A stretch of DNA of 64,000 bases from an uncultured Tenacibaculum sp. Lineage in GTDB: Bacteria; Bacteroidota; Bacteroidia; Flavobacteriales; Flavobacteriaceae. A model generated the notes under the pieces. That model was not told where the DNA came from and did not search any database. It saw nothing but the letters and a program-made list of their open reading frames with translations. The stretch spans positions 279,891 to 343,890 of the forward strand of contig CANMIL010000004.1 of NCBI GenBank assembly GCA_947497895.1, in the 5' to 3' direction. Both the position numbers and the translations under genes were made by a program. Positions 19,118 through 30,491 of this stretch are shown here, one piece after another (within the stretch, counting starts at the first letter, position 1; each line of letters opens with the position of its first letter).

Positions 19118-19149
19118 AACAAAGAAGTCTCTTGTAAGACTTCTTTGTT
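19118..19149. terminator. Hairpin between convergent MBL and arginase genes
   Basis: 13-bp perfect stem (aacaaagaagtct / agacttctttgtt) with a 6-nt loop. T-runs are short on both sides, yet its location between convergent stops fits a bidirectional terminator. Confidence 0.7.
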
Positions 19150-19159
19150 CATTATATAT

Positions 19160-20113
19160 TTAAAGAGCTTCAATATCTCCTGTAATTGCATTTAGAACTT
19201 CAAAAGCTGTTTCTGCCATTTTATTTCCTTTTTCATCTAATAAAGGATTTACTTCGACAAACTCAACACAAGCGACCTTATTACTTCTTAGAAGCAATGT
19301 AATAATTTCTACAATTTCGAATTGATCAAATCCTTTTGGCACTGGTGTTCCTGTTCCGTAAGAAACCATATCACAGTCCATAGCATCTACATCAAAAGAA
19401 ACATACAAAATATCGCAATCACTCAATTTATCTAAGGCTTCACTTACACAAACATCAATTCCTCTGTGACGAGCTTCGGCAACCATATAATTTTTGATTC
19501 CGAATTTCTCCATTTGCTTGTCTTCTGGCTCCTCCGTATCACGTACACCAAAAAACACGATATCTTCTCCTAAAACTTTTTGACCAGGAGTACCTATATT
19601 CTTCATTCTTTCCCAGAATTCAGATGTTTCCCTATCAACGTCGTTTATTTGACAATCAAAATTATCATCTGCAATTGCTGCTGCTAAAGGCATTCCGTGT
19701 ATGTTCCCAGAAGGAGAGGTATATGGTGAATGCAAATCTCCATGTGCATCAATCCAAATTACTCCAACTCTCTTGGTTGGATGAGCTGCTTTTACACCGC
19801 TAATTGTTCCCAAAGCTGATGAATGATCTCCAGAGATAACTACAGGAAATTTTCCTTCCTGAAGATTTACTTTTACATGATTTGAAAGTCTCTTACATTG
19901 GTTAAAAACATTTTCAATACGTTTAGCAAAAGAATTATTCTCTCTATTATAAATCGACTCATTTTCAGTAATTACATCTTCAAAATCATATCTATCGAAA
20001 TAATTACTTCCTTTATTGATAGCTGCTATTTCAATTGCATCAATTCCCATATCGGAACCCCGCGTTCCTGCCCCAATATCTGACCGGTTTTTAATTATCT
20101 TTATTTCCTTCAT
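19160..20113 (-). CDS. rocF: Arginase family ureohydrolase
   Basis: 317 aa. The binuclear manganese ligands of ureohydrolases are visible: His97 (GDHSS), Asp122-His124-Asp126 (DAHGDLHSP) and the later S-F-D-V-D-A-M-D pair. SGNIHGMP at 135-142 matches arginase rather than agmatinase. It should convert arginine to ornithine and urea. Formimidoylglutamase or another ureohydrolase is a lesser alternative. It is 116 bases downstream of gltA and separated from it by a terminator. Confidence 0.88.
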   Translation of the reverse strand: MKEIKIIKNRSDIGAGTRGSDMGIDAIEIAAINKGSNYFDRYDFEDVITENESIYNRENNSFAKRIENVFNQCKRLSNHVKVNLQEGKFPVVISGDHSSALGTISGVKAAHPTKRVGVIWIDAHGDLHSPYTSPSGNIHGMPLAAAIADDNFDCQINDVDRETSEFWERMKNIGTPGQKVLGEDIVFFGVRDTEEPEDKQMEKFGIKNYMVAEARHRGIDVCVSEALDKLSDCDILYVSFDVDAMDCDMVSYGTGTPVPKGFDQFEIVEIITLLLRSNKVACVEFVEVNPLLDEKGNKMAETAFEVLNAITGDIEAL

Positions 20114-20180
20114 CCCTAAAATTTTAAAGCTTATTGAAGCTGATGGAAATGATCAAATCTTTTCTTTCCTCTCTTCAATA

Positions 20181-20207
20181 AAAAAATGCCATTTAAATAT
20201 TTAAATG
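20181..20207 (-). terminator. Terminator of gltA
   Basis: Perfect palindrome catttaaat / atttaaatg followed on the minus strand by a run of six T. It lies just downstream of the citrate synthase stop. Confidence 0.75.
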
Positions 20208-20229
20208 ACATTCGGTTATTGGTTATTTT

Positions 20230-21516
20230 TTATCTGTCCTCTAACTTAACAAATGATCTTTCGTTTGCTCCTGTATAAACTTGACGAGGCCTTCCGATTG
20301 GCTCTTTGCGTAATCTCATTTCTCTCCATTGCGCTATCCAACCTGGTAAACGTCCAAGTGCAAACATTACCGTAAACATTTCAACAGGGATTCCCATTGC
20401 TCTATAAATAATTCCTGAGTAGAAATCTACGTTAGGGTATAATTTTCTGTCTACGAAATATTGATCGCTTAAAGCTTCTTTTTCTAAACCTTTTGCAATA
20501 TCCAATACTGGGTCTTCAACTCCTAAATCTCCTAAAACTTCATCCGCTGCTTTTTTGATTATTCTAGCTCTTGGATCAAAGTTTTTGTAAACACGGTGTC
20601 CGAATCCCATTAAACGGAAAGGATCAGCCTTATCTTTAGCTTTCCCCATGTATTTTTTAGTATCTCCTCCGTCTGCCTTAATTGCTTCTAACATTTCTAA
20701 AACCGCTTGGTTAGCACCTCCATGTAAAGGTCCCCAAAGTGCAGATATACCTGCCGATAAAGATGGGAATAATCCAGCATGAGAAGAACCAACAATTCTT
20801 ACCGTAGAAGTAGAACAGTTTTGCTCGTGATCAGCATGTAAAATTAGAAGTTTATCTAATGCATTCAGCAAAATAGGATTGATATCATACTCGTCATTAG
20901 GCTTTTGGAACATCATTGTTAAGATATTTTCAACATACCCTAACTTACGAGAACCATAGTGTAAAGGCATTCCAGTTTTCTTACGCATAGTCCAAGCAAC
21001 TAATACTGGAAACTTACCCATTATTTTTACGATAGCATTGTACATCTCTTCTTCCGAATCAACGTTTACAGACGAAGGGTTAAATGCAGTTAATGCCGAT
21101 GTTAATGAAGATAAAATCCCCATTGGGTGAGCATTCTTTGGAAATGCATCAATAATTTTTTTAATATCATCATCTACAATAGCATTATCTAAAATATCAT
21201 TGTAGAACTTGTCTAATTGTTCTTTTGTTGGTAATTCACCAAAAATTAATAAGTAAGCTACTTCTAAGAAATCCGCCTTCTCAGCCAATTCTTCTATTGA
21301 ATACCCTCTATATCTTAAAATACCTTTTTCTCCGTCTAGAAATGTAATAGCACTTTGGCAAGAACCTGTGTTTTTGAAACCTGGATCAATTGTTACTACT
21401 CCACCAGTAGCACCTCTAAGAGTTTTTATATCAATTGCAGTTTCATTTTCTGAACCTTTTACTAAAGGAAATTCATACGTGCTTTCGCCAATTTGTAGTT
21501 TTGCTATATCTGACAT
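20230..21516 (-). CDS. gltA: Citrate synthase
   Basis: 428 aa, type II hexameric size. Catalytic strings SSHAGLFPSLSAGISALWGP-LHGGANQAV, GFGHRVYKNFDPRA and DFYSGIIYRAMG hold the two catalytic His and the Asp. It condenses acetyl-CoA and oxaloacetate at the entry of the TCA cycle. It stands as a single-gene unit with its own terminator and an approximately 350-base region upstream. Confidence 0.98.
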   Translation of the reverse strand: MSDIAKLQIGESTYEFPLVKGSENETAIDIKTLRGATGGVVTIDPGFKNTGSCQSAITFLDGEKGILRYRGYSIEELAEKADFLEVAYLLIFGELPTKEQLDKFYNDILDNAIVDDDIKKIIDAFPKNAHPMGILSSLTSALTAFNPSSVNVDSEEEMYNAIVKIMGKFPVLVAWTMRKKTGMPLHYGSRKLGYVENILTMMFQKPNDEYDINPILLNALDKLLILHADHEQNCSTSTVRIVGSSHAGLFPSLSAGISALWGPLHGGANQAVLEMLEAIKADGGDTKKYMGKAKDKADPFRLMGFGHRVYKNFDPRARIIKKAADEVLGDLGVEDPVLDIAKGLEKEALSDQYFVDRKLYPNVDFYSGIIYRAMGIPVEMFTVMFALGRLPGWIAQWREMRLRKEPIGRPRQVYTGANERSFVKLEDR

Positions 21517-21866
21517 TTTGTATCTTAATTTTTTATAATTGTAGTCACTGGCGAAGATACCATTTTTTATAAAATTTTGAAAGCTGCGAGGGATAGATTT
21601 TTATCATTTACACATAACAATATTTTATAATTATTAGACATAAAAAAGACCTCGTGAATGAAGTCCAAATTTATACTTTCCAACAACCAAATAATTCCAT
21701 CTCATACCCAATAAAGAAATTGAATCGCCTCACATAAATTCAAATTTTCCCACTACTAAAAGATACTTGCTTCTTATGTTAAAAAAAGATCGCTGAAATT
21801 CAACTTTCAACGATCCTATATTATTACAAACAATCCAATATTTTAAATAAAAACTAAGCTAATTGT
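21517..21866. other. Intergenic region upstream of gltA
   Basis: About 350 AT-rich bases without a plausible gene. The right part holds the terminator of the next lipoprotein gene. The left part must contain the gltA promoter, but no convincing TTG/TAnnTTTG pair was found. Confidence 0.5.
21781..21815 (-). terminator. Terminator of the 250-aa lipoprotein gene
   Basis: Stem gatcg-c-tgaaa / tttca-a-cgatc with one mismatch, followed on the minus strand by a run of seven T. Confidence 0.8.
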
Positions 21867-22619
21867 TTAGTTAGTATATCTTTTGGTTCCATATTTTCTA
21901 ACTAAATCCTCATTTTTATTTCCTGAAAGATCAGCTATAAACCTCACTGTTTTCATTGAGTTTTCAGCAGATATTCCATAAGGACTAGAAAATGGGTTCA
22001 TTGGGAAGCCAATCATATAGACAAGAGAACTTCCAGGTGTTAATGTTCTCTTAGCTTCTGGTACATCATGAAACACTAATCGAGCGATATAGTAAGAGTC
22101 TGCACCGTTACCAAGTGGAACTTCGACAAAATCTTGCTGAGGATGCCCATGACCGTCAACATTGTTTAAAATAGAAACATGTCTTTCTCCACTGGTATTT
22201 TTTGGACCTACAAACATAAAAACCGCCGCATCAACATGCATTGATTCTTGAGAACGATTCGTAAATGTATATTTATATCGCTTATACCAAGATCCACCTG
22301 TACTACTAACTTCTAAAGTAAGTGGTACATTGGAAACATAATCCTTAAAATCATTTAGTTCATCTAATACTGGATTTGGTCCTGTTAAAGTATGATCTCC
22401 TGGGATAGGAATGGATTCACCCCAAATCTCATAATTCACTGGCCATGGAACTTGATCAAATGTATCGGGTCCATTAAATAATAAATTTTTGTAATTCGTC
22501 TCATTTTCTATTGATTTATTCGATAAAGATTGAGGTAACATATTCTCATCTTCGTTTCCTGAGCATGAAGTCAGGCAAATAAATGCACTAATTAAAAAGT
22601 ATTTTAGAAGGGTTTTCAT
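21867..22619 (-). CDS. Lipoprotein of unknown function
   Basis: 250 aa. Lipobox Cys19 (CLTSC) follows a hydrophobic stretch, then a low-complexity Asn/Ser/Glu segment to about residue 45. The folded part looks beta-rich, with alternating strands such as YKYTFTNRSQ and SLVYMIGFPMN and conserved-looking His (VDGHGHPQQD). No family is recognised. It is single, with its own terminator and long flanking non-coding regions. Confidence 0.75.
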   Translation of the reverse strand: MKTLLKYFLISAFICLTSCSGNEDENMLPQSLSNKSIENETNYKNLLFNGPDTFDQVPWPVNYEIWGESIPIPGDHTLTGPNPVLDELNDFKDYVSNVPLTLEVSSTGGSWYKRYKYTFTNRSQESMHVDAAVFMFVGPKNTSGERHVSILNNVDGHGHPQQDFVEVPLGNGADSYYIARLVFHDVPEAKRTLTPGSSLVYMIGFPMNPFSSPYGISAENSMKTVRFIADLSGNKNEDLVRKYGTKRYTN

Positions 22620-22930
22620 TTTATTGTTTTTTATTAATTCATATTAAAGTGGATTGATTGTTCTTTTTAATTTACAACGCTTCTATTCTATCAAAAAATA
22701 TTCTATCTCAACAACACTAAAAAAATCACAGCCAACACAAAACACAGCATAAACAACTAACAAACAATAAGTTAGCAGTAAACAATCACAAAACATACTC
22801 TAATCAAGATACTTCTATATAACAATTGAATTGTGGAATTGCATGAAACAAAAAAGACCTCAGAAAATAATTTTCTGAGGTCTTAAATTCTATTCTTGTA
22901 AGAAAAACTTTACTTCAAAGATTTTCTGGT
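22620..22930. other. Intergenic region between enolase and a lipoprotein gene
   Basis: About 310 AT-rich bases. The only clear element is the enolase terminator near the right end; the rest shows many short aacaa-type repeats but no gene. Confidence 0.5.
22851..22884 (-). terminator. Terminator of enolase
   Basis: 14-bp stem aagacctcagaaaa / ttttctgaggtctt with a 2-nt centre and T-run on the minus strand. Confidence 0.85.
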
Positions 22931-24232
<1,302 letters not shown>

Positions 24233-24318
24233 TTAGTAATTTCTGGTAGCCAAGTTACAAAATACTACCTGTTAATTGTTTTTATTTATAATGATTTTGC
24301 GAAAACGTTGTCAAAGTG

Positions 24319-24346
24319 AAATTCCCACTGTTAGGTGGGAATTTTT
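24319..24346. terminator. Hairpin between carA and eno, possible terminator
   Basis: 10-bp perfect stem aaattcccac / gtgggaattt directly after the carA stop. The T-run is good on the plus strand but weak (ttt-c) in the direction of carA, so partial read-through into eno is likely. Confidence 0.5.
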
Positions 24347-24347
24347 G

Positions 24348-25454
24348 TTATTTTGTTTTCTTTATGTTTTCAATAAATTGGTCGAATAAATACTCTGCAT
24401 CATTCGGTCCTGGGCTCGCTTCAGGATGATATTGAACAGAAAATACATTTTTGTTTTTCATCTTAATCCCAGCAACAGTATTGTCATTTAAGTGAACATG
24501 TGTTATCTCAACATCAGGATGTGCTTCTGTTTCTTCTCTGTTAATGGCAAAACCATGATTTTGAGATGTGATTTCACCTTTTCCCGTTACTAAGTTTTTC
24601 ACTGGATGGTTAATTCCTCTGTGCCCGTTGTGCATTTTATAAGTAGAAATACCATTTGCTAAGGCAATTACTTGATGACCTAAACAAATACCAAATAAAG
24701 GTAAATCTTTCTCTATAATTTGTTTTGCTGTGTTTTGAGCATCTACCAAAGGCTCTGGATCACCAGGACCATTAGAAATAAAGTATCCGTCAGGATTAAA
24801 TGCGCTTAAATCTTCGAAACTTGCATTAAATGGGTGTACTTTAATATAAGCTCCTCTTTTAGCTAAGTTTCTCAATATATTTTTCTTAATACCTATATCA
24901 ATTGCTGAAATCTTAATTGGTGCATCTTCCTCTCCAACGAAATATGGTTCTTTAGTTGAAACTTTAGAAGCTAGTTCTAGCCCTTCCATACTTGGAACTT
25001 CTTTCAACTGCTTTTTCAATTCTTCAATATTATCTACTTCAGTAGATATGATCGCATTCATTGCGCCATTATCTCTAATGTATGATACTAACGCTCTTGT
25101 ATCGACATCAGATATAGCTACTAAATTATGCTTCTCAAACCAATCTTTTAAATTACCATTAGAGTCTGGTCTTGAATGTGTGAAACTGAAATTTCTACAA
25201 ATTAAACCAGCAATTTTAATTCCTTCTGATTCAACTTCTCTATCATTTACTCCATAGTTACCAATATGAGCGTTTGTAGTAACCATTAATTGTCCGAAAT
25301 ACGATGGGTCAGTAAAAATCTCTTGATATCCTGTCATCCCAGTATTGAAACAAATTTCTCCAGTTGCTGTTCCTTCAATCCCAACAGATTTACCATAAAA
25401 AATTGTTCCATCAGCTAATAAAACTAAAGCCTTTTTTCTCGATTGATATTTCAT
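24348..25454 (-). CDS. carA: Carbamoyl-phosphate synthase small subunit
   Basis: 368 aa. N-terminal CPSase-small domain (about 1-140, with GMTGYQEIFTDPSY) and a C-terminal class I glutamine amidotransferase with the Cys of F-G-I-C-L-G-H-Q and the His-Pro-Glu of YHPEASPGP. It releases ammonia from glutamine for carbamoyl phosphate used in arginine and pyrimidine synthesis. carB is not in the window. It has its own promoter-like site after the rplQ terminator. Confidence 0.98.
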   Translation of the reverse strand: MKYQSRKKALVLLADGTIFYGKSVGIEGTATGEICFNTGMTGYQEIFTDPSYFGQLMVTTNAHIGNYGVNDREVESEGIKIAGLICRNFSFTHSRPDSNGNLKDWFEKHNLVAISDVDTRALVSYIRDNGAMNAIISTEVDNIEELKKQLKEVPSMEGLELASKVSTKEPYFVGEEDAPIKISAIDIGIKKNILRNLAKRGAYIKVHPFNASFEDLSAFNPDGYFISNGPGDPEPLVDAQNTAKQIIEKDLPLFGICLGHQVIALANGISTYKMHNGHRGINHPVKNLVTGKGEITSQNHGFAINREETEAHPDVEITHVHLNDNTVAGIKMKNKNVFSVQYHPEASPGPNDAEYLFDQFIENIKKTK

Positions 25455-25481
25455 TTAGTGTATTCTAAAATAATTCGGTTG

Positions 25482-25489
25482 CAAAAATA
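25482..25489 (-). promoter_or_regulatory. Candidate -7 element for carA
   Basis: TATTTTTG on the minus strand fits TAnnTTTG, 27 bases before the carA start. No clear -33 TTG. Confidence 0.4.
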
Positions 25490-25491
25490 TT

Positions 25492-25529
25492 TAAAAAAAA
25501 GGGATAAACATTAAATGTTTATCCCTTTT
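25492..25529 (-). terminator. Terminator of the rpsH-rplQ unit
   Basis: Stem aaagggataaacat / atgtttatccctttt with a 3-nt loop and an eight-T run on the minus strand, 26 bases after the rplQ stop. It closes the ribosomal protein cluster. Confidence 0.9.
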
Positions 25530-25554
25530 ATATGATATATAAAAATTTTCATTT

Positions 25555-26037
25555 TTATTCTTCTTCTTGTGAAGCTTGAGTTTCAACCGCTGCGGCAGCT
25601 GCCTCAACGTTCTTCTTTCCACCTCTACGGCTACGACGAGTAGATTTCTTAGCCTTATTTCCTTTAGGATCGTATAACTCGTTGTAATCAACTAGCTCAA
25701 CCATAGCCATAGGAGCGTTATCTCCCTGACGGTTTCCTAATTTGATAATACGAACATATCCACCTGGACGATCACCAACCTTTACTGAAATCTCTTTGAA
25801 AAGTTCAGTAACTGCATATTTATCGCGTAAATAACTAAATACTGTACGACGATTGTGAGTTGTATCTGCCTTAGATTTAGTAATTAAAGGCTCAACAAAT
25901 CTACGTAATGCTTTGGCTTTTGCCTCAGTAGTATTGATTCGTTTGTGCTCAATTAAAGAACAAGCCATGTTTGCTAACATTGCTTTTCTGTGAGCAGTTT
26001 TTCTTCCTAAATGATTGATTTTCTTTCCGTGTCTCAT
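25555..26037 (-). CDS. rplQ: 50S ribosomal protein L17
   Basis: 160 aa, longer than the usual ~120. The conserved core ([18 protein letters not shown], and later [19 protein letters not shown]) is followed by a tail of about 40 residues, first Lys/Arg-rich then Ala/Glu-rich, as in other Flavobacteria. Last gene of the cluster, 60 bases after rpoA. Confidence 0.98.
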   Translation of the reverse strand: MRHGKKINHLGRKTAHRKAMLANMACSLIEHKRINTTEAKAKALRRFVEPLITKSKADTTHNRRTVFSYLRDKYAVTELFKEISVKVGDRPGGYVRIIKLGNRQGDNAPMAMVELVDYNELYDPKGNKAKKSTRRSRRGGKKNVEAAAAAVETQASQEEE

Positions 26038-26097
26038 GACATTTGGGTTTATCTTTCATCTTGCTTCGACTCTTTGTGAGGAGCAAAATATGAAAGG

Positions 26098-27090
26098 TTA
26101 ATCTCTATCTAATTTGTATTTGCTTAAATCCATTCCAAAATTCAATCCTTTGTTATGCACTAACTCTTCTAATTCAGTTAATGATTTTTTACCAAAGTTT
26201 CGGAACTTCATTAAATCACTCTTATTAAATGATACTAAGTCTCCTAAAGTATCAACTTCTGCAGCTTTTAAACAATTTAAAGCACGCACTGATAAGTCCA
26301 TATCAACTAACTTAGTCTTTAACAACTGACGCATGTGCAATGATTCTTCATCATATGTTTCAGTTTGTGCAATTTCATCAGCCTCTAAAGTGATACGCTC
26401 ATCAGAGAATAACATAAAGTGGTGGATTAAAATTTTTGCAGCTTCTGTTAAAGCATCCTTAGGATTGATTGATCCATCAGTATCAATATCGAAAATTAAT
26501 TTTTCGTAATCAGTCTTTTGCTCAACACGGAAGTTTTCTACAGCGTACTTTACATTCTTAATAGGAGTGTAAATTGAATCCGTAAAAATAGTTCCTAATG
26601 GAGCACCAGCTCTTTTGTTTTCTTCAGCTGGCACAAAACCTCTACCTTTTTCGATAGTGATTTCAGCATTTAAATTCACTGATTTATCCATGTTACAAAG
26701 TACTAAATCTGGATTTAATACTTGGAAACCTGAGATAAATTTTTGTAAATCTCCTGCTGTTAATTGCTCTTGTCCTGAAATAGCAATAGAAACAGTTTCT
26801 CTATCAGACTCTTCAATTTGTTTCTTGAAACGAACCTGCTTTAAGTTTAAGATGATTTCTGTTACATCTTCAACTACTCCTTCTATTGTTGAGAACTCAT
26901 GATCTACTCCATCAATACGTAATGATGTGATTGCAAATCCTTCTAAAGAAGATAACAATACTCTTCTTAAAGCGTTACCAACAGTTAATCCAAAACCTGG
27001 CTCAAGTGGTCTGAACTCGAATCTTCCTGAAAAATCAGTAGATTCAATCATTATTACTTTATCCGGTTTTTGAAAGTTTAAAATTGCCAT
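26098..27090 (-). CDS. rpoA: RNA polymerase alpha subunit
   Basis: 330 aa. N-terminal assembly domain (1-230) contains [11 protein letters not shown]; a linker leads to the C-terminal DNA and activator-contact domain with helix-hairpin-helix strings ([20 protein letters not shown] and [14 protein letters not shown]). Position between rpsD and rplQ is the classical alpha-operon place. Confidence 0.99.
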   Translation of the reverse strand: MAILNFQKPDKVIMIESTDFSGRFEFRPLEPGFGLTVGNALRRVLLSSLEGFAITSLRIDGVDHEFSTIEGVVEDVTEIILNLKQVRFKKQIEESDRETVSIAISGQEQLTAGDLQKFISGFQVLNPDLVLCNMDKSVNLNAEITIEKGRGFVPAEENKRAGAPLGTIFTDSIYTPIKNVKYAVENFRVEQKTDYEKLIFDIDTDGSINPKDALTEAAKILIHHFMLFSDERITLEADEIAQTETYDEESLHMRQLLKTKLVDMDLSVRALNCLKAAEVDTLGDLVSFNKSDLMKFRNFGKKSLTELEELVHNKGLNFGMDLSKYKLDRD

Positions 27091-27188
27091 GTGTTTTTCT
27101 TCGTTTTAATTGTTATTTGGTTGCGCGGTTTATAAGATTGAAGAAGTTCGAACAAACCCTTTGGCCAAACACCAATATGATTAATTTA

Positions 27189-27794
27189 TTACTTAGAGTA
27201 TAATTCTACGATTAATTGCTCTTTAATGTTTTCTGGAATCTGAAGTCTTTCTGGAGCTTTTACAAAAGTACCAGCTTTTTGATCAGCATTCCAAGATAAC
27301 CATTCGTAAACGCTACTATTAGAAGCTAATGCGTTTTCGATAGCCTCTAAAGACTTAGACTTTTCTCTTACCGCTACAACATCTCCAGCTCTTAATCTGT
27401 ATGATGGAATGTTAACGATGTTTCCGTTAACTGTAATGTGACGGTGAGAAACTAACTGACGTGCTCCTCTTCTTGAGTTAGAAATACCTAAACGGTAAAC
27501 AACGTTATCTAAACGAGATTCACATAATTGAAGTAATACCTCACCAGTAATTCCTTTAGATGCAGATGCTTTTTTAAATAAGTTACTGAACTGACGCTCT
27601 AAAATTCCGTAAGTATACTTAGCTTTTTGCTTTTCACTTAACTGAATTGCGTATTCAGATTTCTTACCTCTTCTCTTTCCAGCTCCGTGCTGTCCTGGAG
27701 GATAGTTTCTTTTTTCAAAACTCTTATCCTCTCCGAAAATTGCTTCACCAAACTTACGAGCAATCTTAGTTTTTGGTCCTGTATATCTTGCCAT
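27189..27794 (-). CDS. rpsD: 30S ribosomal protein S4
   Basis: 201 aa. N-terminal [14 protein letters not shown] and the S4 RNA-binding domain (about 92-150, [15 protein letters not shown] and [13 protein letters not shown]). The N-terminal zinc cysteines found in some S4 proteins are absent. It is a 16S assembly initiator and often an autoregulator. A 118-base gap with stem-loops precedes it. Confidence 0.98.
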   Translation of the reverse strand: MARYTGPKTKIARKFGEAIFGEDKSFEKRNYPPGQHGAGKRRGKKSEYAIQLSEKQKAKYTYGILERQFSNLFKKASASKGITGEVLLQLCESRLDNVVYRLGISNSRRGARQLVSHRHITVNGNIVNIPSYRLRAGDVVAVREKSKSLEAIENALASNSSVYEWLSWNADQKAGTFVKAPERLQIPENIKEQLIVELYSK

Positions 27795-27807
27795 TTCTTA
27801 AAAATTA

Positions 27808-27895
27808 AGCAGGGATTATGAATTAAGGCTTACTCCTTCGATAATCGTATTCCTGCTAGGTTAAAATTTATACTTGTTATTAAACAAAGTATAAA
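27808..27895 (-). promoter_or_regulatory. Structured leader between rpsK and rpsD, candidate S4 control site
   Basis: The minus-strand RNA can form a perfect 9-bp hairpin (plus 27867-27875 with 27887-27895) and a second long-range stem agcagg / cctgct (27808-27813 with 27852-27857) whose loop holds an AG-rich stretch close to the rpsD start. S4 is a known translational autoregulator in other bacteria, so this spacer may bind S4. Confidence 0.35.
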
Positions 27896-27912
27896 CTGAA
27901 AATTAATTCAGC

Positions 27913-28299
27913 TTATACTCTTCTTCTTTTAGGTGGACGACATCCATTATGTGGAATTGGAGTCACGTCAATGATTTCAGTTACTTCTATTCCTGAATTG
28001 TGAATAGCTCTGATTGCAGACTCTCTACCGTTACCTGGTCCTTTTACATATACCTTAACTTTACGTAATCCAGCCTCTTTTGCTACTGAAGAACAATCTT
28101 CCGCTGCTAATTGAGCTGCATAAGGAGTATTTTTCTTAGATCCACGGAAACCCATTTTTCCAGCAGATGACCAAGAAATTACATCTCCTTTTTTATTTGT
28201 TAACGATATAATGATGTTGTTAAAAGATGCAGTTACGTGAGCTTCACCAACTGACTCTATTACAACTTTACGTTTCTTTGTTACTTTAGACTTTGCCAT
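27913..28299 (-). CDS. rpsK: 30S ribosomal protein S11
   Basis: 128 aa. Conserved [10 protein letters not shown] and the C-terminal [15 protein letters not shown] that contacts the 16S platform. It lies 33 bases after rpsM. Confidence 0.98.
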   Translation of the reverse strand: MAKSKVTKKRKVVIESVGEAHVTASFNNIIISLTNKKGDVISWSSAGKMGFRGSKKNTPYAAQLAAEDCSSVAKEAGLRKVKVYVKGPGNGRESAIRAIHNSGIEVTEIIDVTPIPHNGCRPPKRRRV

Positions 28300-28332
28300 A
28301 ATTCTTTACTATTAGTAAAAATAATCTAACGA

Positions 28333-28698
28333 TTATTTTTTCTTGTTAGCTACAGTTTTTCTCTTACCTTTTCTCGTACGAGAGTTATTCTTAGTTCTCT
28401 GACCTCTTAAAGGTAATCCAAGCCTGTGACGAATACCTCTTTGACATCCTATGTCCATTAAACGTTTAATGCTTAATTGAACTTCAGAACGTAACTCACC
28501 CTCAATAGTGTAAGTTCCAACTTGCTCACGAATTGCTGCAATTTGATCATCAGTCCAATCTTGAACTTTGATGTTCTCATCTACTTTAGCATTAGCCAAA
28601 ACCTCTTTAGCTCTGCTTCTTCCTATACCAAAGATATACGTTAAAGAGATAGCACCTCTTTTGTTCTTTGGAATATCTATACCTGCGATTCTTGCCAT
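28333..28698 (-). CDS. rpsM: 30S ribosomal protein S13
   Basis: 121 aa. N-terminal [13 protein letters not shown], helix-two-turn-helix [11 protein letters not shown], and basic C-terminal tail ([16 protein letters not shown]) that reaches the P-site tRNA. Preceded by a 107-base gap that holds a tandem 14-bp repeat. Confidence 0.98.
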   Translation of the reverse strand: MARIAGIDIPKNKRGAISLTYIFGIGRSRAKEVLANAKVDENIKVQDWTDDQIAAIREQVGTYTIEGELRSEVQLSIKRLMDIGCQRGIRHRLGLPLRGQRTKNNSRTRKGKRKTVANKKK

Positions 28699-28710
28699 AT
28701 ATTCTTTTAG

Positions 28711-28738
28711 TTTTTAGTTGTTAGTTTTTAGTTGTTAG
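28711..28738. repeat. Tandem 14-bp repeat upstream of rpsM
   Basis: tttttagttgttag occurs twice head to tail (28711-28724 and 28725-28738) in the rpmJ-rpsM spacer. It is probably a slippage-derived or dispersed intergenic repeat; no function is evident. Confidence 0.6.
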
Positions 28739-28805
28739 AATCCTAAACATTTCTATTTCAAACAGATTCATCTAACCGCTAATTACTAATGACTCAATTC
28801 TATAA

Positions 28806-28922
28806 TTATCCTTGTCTTTGTTTAAACCTAGGATTCTTTTTATTAATTACGTATAAACGGCCTTTTCTGCGAACAATTTTGCAGTCGGCACTTCTTTTCT
28901 TTAATGATGCTCTTACTTTCAT
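28806..28922 (-). CDS. rpmJ: 50S ribosomal protein L36
   Basis: 38 aa, translated from the minus strand: begins [17 protein letters not shown] and ends NPRFKQRQG before TAA. Only one cysteine (Cys14) remains of the usual three-Cys, one-His zinc site, so this is a zinc-independent (C-minus) L36. It sits 12 bases after infA, in its conserved place before rpsM. Confidence 0.95.
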   Translation of the reverse strand: MKVRASLKKRSADCKIVRRKGRLYVINKKNPRFKQRQG

Positions 28923-28934
28923 CAGTTTTGTTTT

Positions 28935-29150
28935 TTAATATCTGTAAGTAATTCTTGCCTTAGATAAATCATACGGACTCATCTCAAGTTTTACCTTATC
29001 TCCTGGTAATAACTTGATATAATGCATTCTCATTTTTCCTGAGATGTGAGCCGTAACAATATGCCCATTCTCTAATTCTACACGAAACATAGCATTTGAT
29101 AATGCTTCGGTTATAGTTCCATCCTGTTGAATTGCTGCTTGTTTAGCCAT
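28935..29150 (-). CDS. infA: Translation initiation factor IF-1
   Basis: 71 aa OB-fold protein with [33 protein letters not shown] and the C-terminal [11 protein letters not shown]. It occupies the ribosomal A site during initiation. The start is 1 base after the secY stop, indicating coupling. Confidence 0.98.
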   Translation of the reverse strand: MAKQAAIQQDGTITEALSNAMFRVELENGHIVTAHISGKMRMHYIKLLPGDKVKLEMSPYDLSKARITYRY

Positions 29151-29151
29151 A

Positions 29152-30480
29152 TTATTTTAATGATTTTCTGTTGTTACTATTTCCTGACTTCATTAAACCA
29201 TCGTAACGACTGTTTAATAAGTACGAGTTAATTTGTTGGATTGTATCAATTGCAACCCCTACCATAATGATTAAAGACGTTCCACCGTAAAACATTGCCC
29301 AGTTTTGAGTAACTCCAAACTTTACAATGATTGCTGGTAAAATAGATAAAGCCGCTAAGAATAAAGATCCAGGAAATGTTATTTTAGATAACACTGAATC
29401 TAAATAGTTAGCAGTTTCTTCTCCTGGTTTGTATCCAGGAACAAAACCATTACTTCTCTTTAAATCTTCTGCCATTTTATTCGTAGGAATTGTAATCGCT
29501 GTATAAAAGTAACTGAAGACAATAATTAAGATAGCAAATATAACGTTATACCATAAACCGAAATTATCAGCTAAACTGTTTAATGCCGGATACTTCTGAC
29601 CTAAAGCTACAGGTAAAAACATAATAGCTTGGGCAAATATAATTGGCATTACACCAGCTGCATTTAATTTTAAAGGTATGTATTGTCTTGCGCCATCTAC
29701 ATCTTTAATATTCGTTACCGCAGTACGACGAGCATACTGTACAGCAACTTTACGAACAGCTGTTACTAATAAAACGGTTAATAAAATTACCACAAACCAA
29801 ACAATTAGTTCGATTAAGATCATCATAATACCTCCACCTCCAGCGTTTTCAGTTTTTGATACAACTTCTTGTAAAAATGCCACTGGGAAGTTAGCGATAA
29901 TACCAACAGTAATTAATAACGAAATACCGTTACCAACTCCTTTGTCAGTAATACGCTCACCTAACCACATAGCAAAAATTGTACCTGCTGTAAGTAAGAT
30001 CATAGATGATACCCAGAACGTAGCTCCTGATACTAGGAACGCTGCTTCTGGTAAACCGAATTGAGTTTTGATAGCTGTAATATAGGTTGGTCCTTGAACC
30101 ATAGTGATTAAAATGGTTAGCCATCGAGTAATTTGAGTAATCTTTTTTCTACCACTCTCTCCATCTTTTTGCAGTTTTTGTAAATAAGGTACTGCTATAC
30201 CCATTAACTGTACTACAATTGATGCAGAAATATAAGGCATAATACCAAGTGCCATTACTGACGCTCTAGCAAATGCCCCACCTGTAAATGCGTTTAATAA
30301 ACCTAAAAGACCACCTCCAGCTTGATCTTTTAATGCTGTCAATTGAGTCGGATCAATTCCAGGTAATGGAACCGCCGCCATAAATCGGTATACAGCAATT
30401 AAACCAATAGTTAAAAAAATCTTTTCTTTTAACTCTTCAATCTTGAAAATGTCTCTTAAAGTATTTATAAAATTCATCAT
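29152..30480 (-). CDS. secY: Protein translocase subunit SecY
   Basis: 442 aa with ten hydrophobic segments. Plug and signature regions LPGIDPTQ near the N-terminus, [14 protein letters not shown], and [18 protein letters not shown] are intact. It forms the SecYEG channel in the inner membrane. It follows rplO by 11 bases. Confidence 0.98.
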   Translation of the reverse strand: MMNFINTLRDIFKIEELKEKIFLTIGLIAVYRFMAAVPLPGIDPTQLTALKDQAGGGLLGLLNAFTGGAFARASVMALGIMPYISASIVVQLMGIAVPYLQKLQKDGESGRKKITQITRWLTILITMVQGPTYITAIKTQFGLPEAAFLVSGATFWVSSMILLTAGTIFAMWLGERITDKGVGNGISLLITVGIIANFPVAFLQEVVSKTENAGGGGIMMILIELIVWFVVILLTVLLVTAVRKVAVQYARRTAVTNIKDVDGARQYIPLKLNAAGVMPIIFAQAIMFLPVALGQKYPALNSLADNFGLWYNVIFAILIIVFSYFYTAITIPTNKMAEDLKRSNGFVPGYKPGEETANYLDSVLSKITFPGSLFLAALSILPAIIVKFGVTQNWAMFYGGTSLIIMVGVAIDTIQQINSYLLNSRYDGLMKSGNSNNRKSLK

Positions 30481-30491
30481 TTACAGTTTTC

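Noticed and set aside
26615..26902. 95-aa open frame opposite rpoA
   Set aside because: Antisense shadow of a highly conserved gene, no recognisable product.
28711..28738. Tandem repeat as a short CRISPR-like array
   Set aside because: Only two 14-bp copies with no spacers; a simple tandem duplication.
29678..30064. 128-aa open frame on the plus strand opposite secY
   Set aside because: It mirrors secY codons in the opposite strand, with low-complexity Ile/Asn/Thr content and no domain; secY is clearly real.
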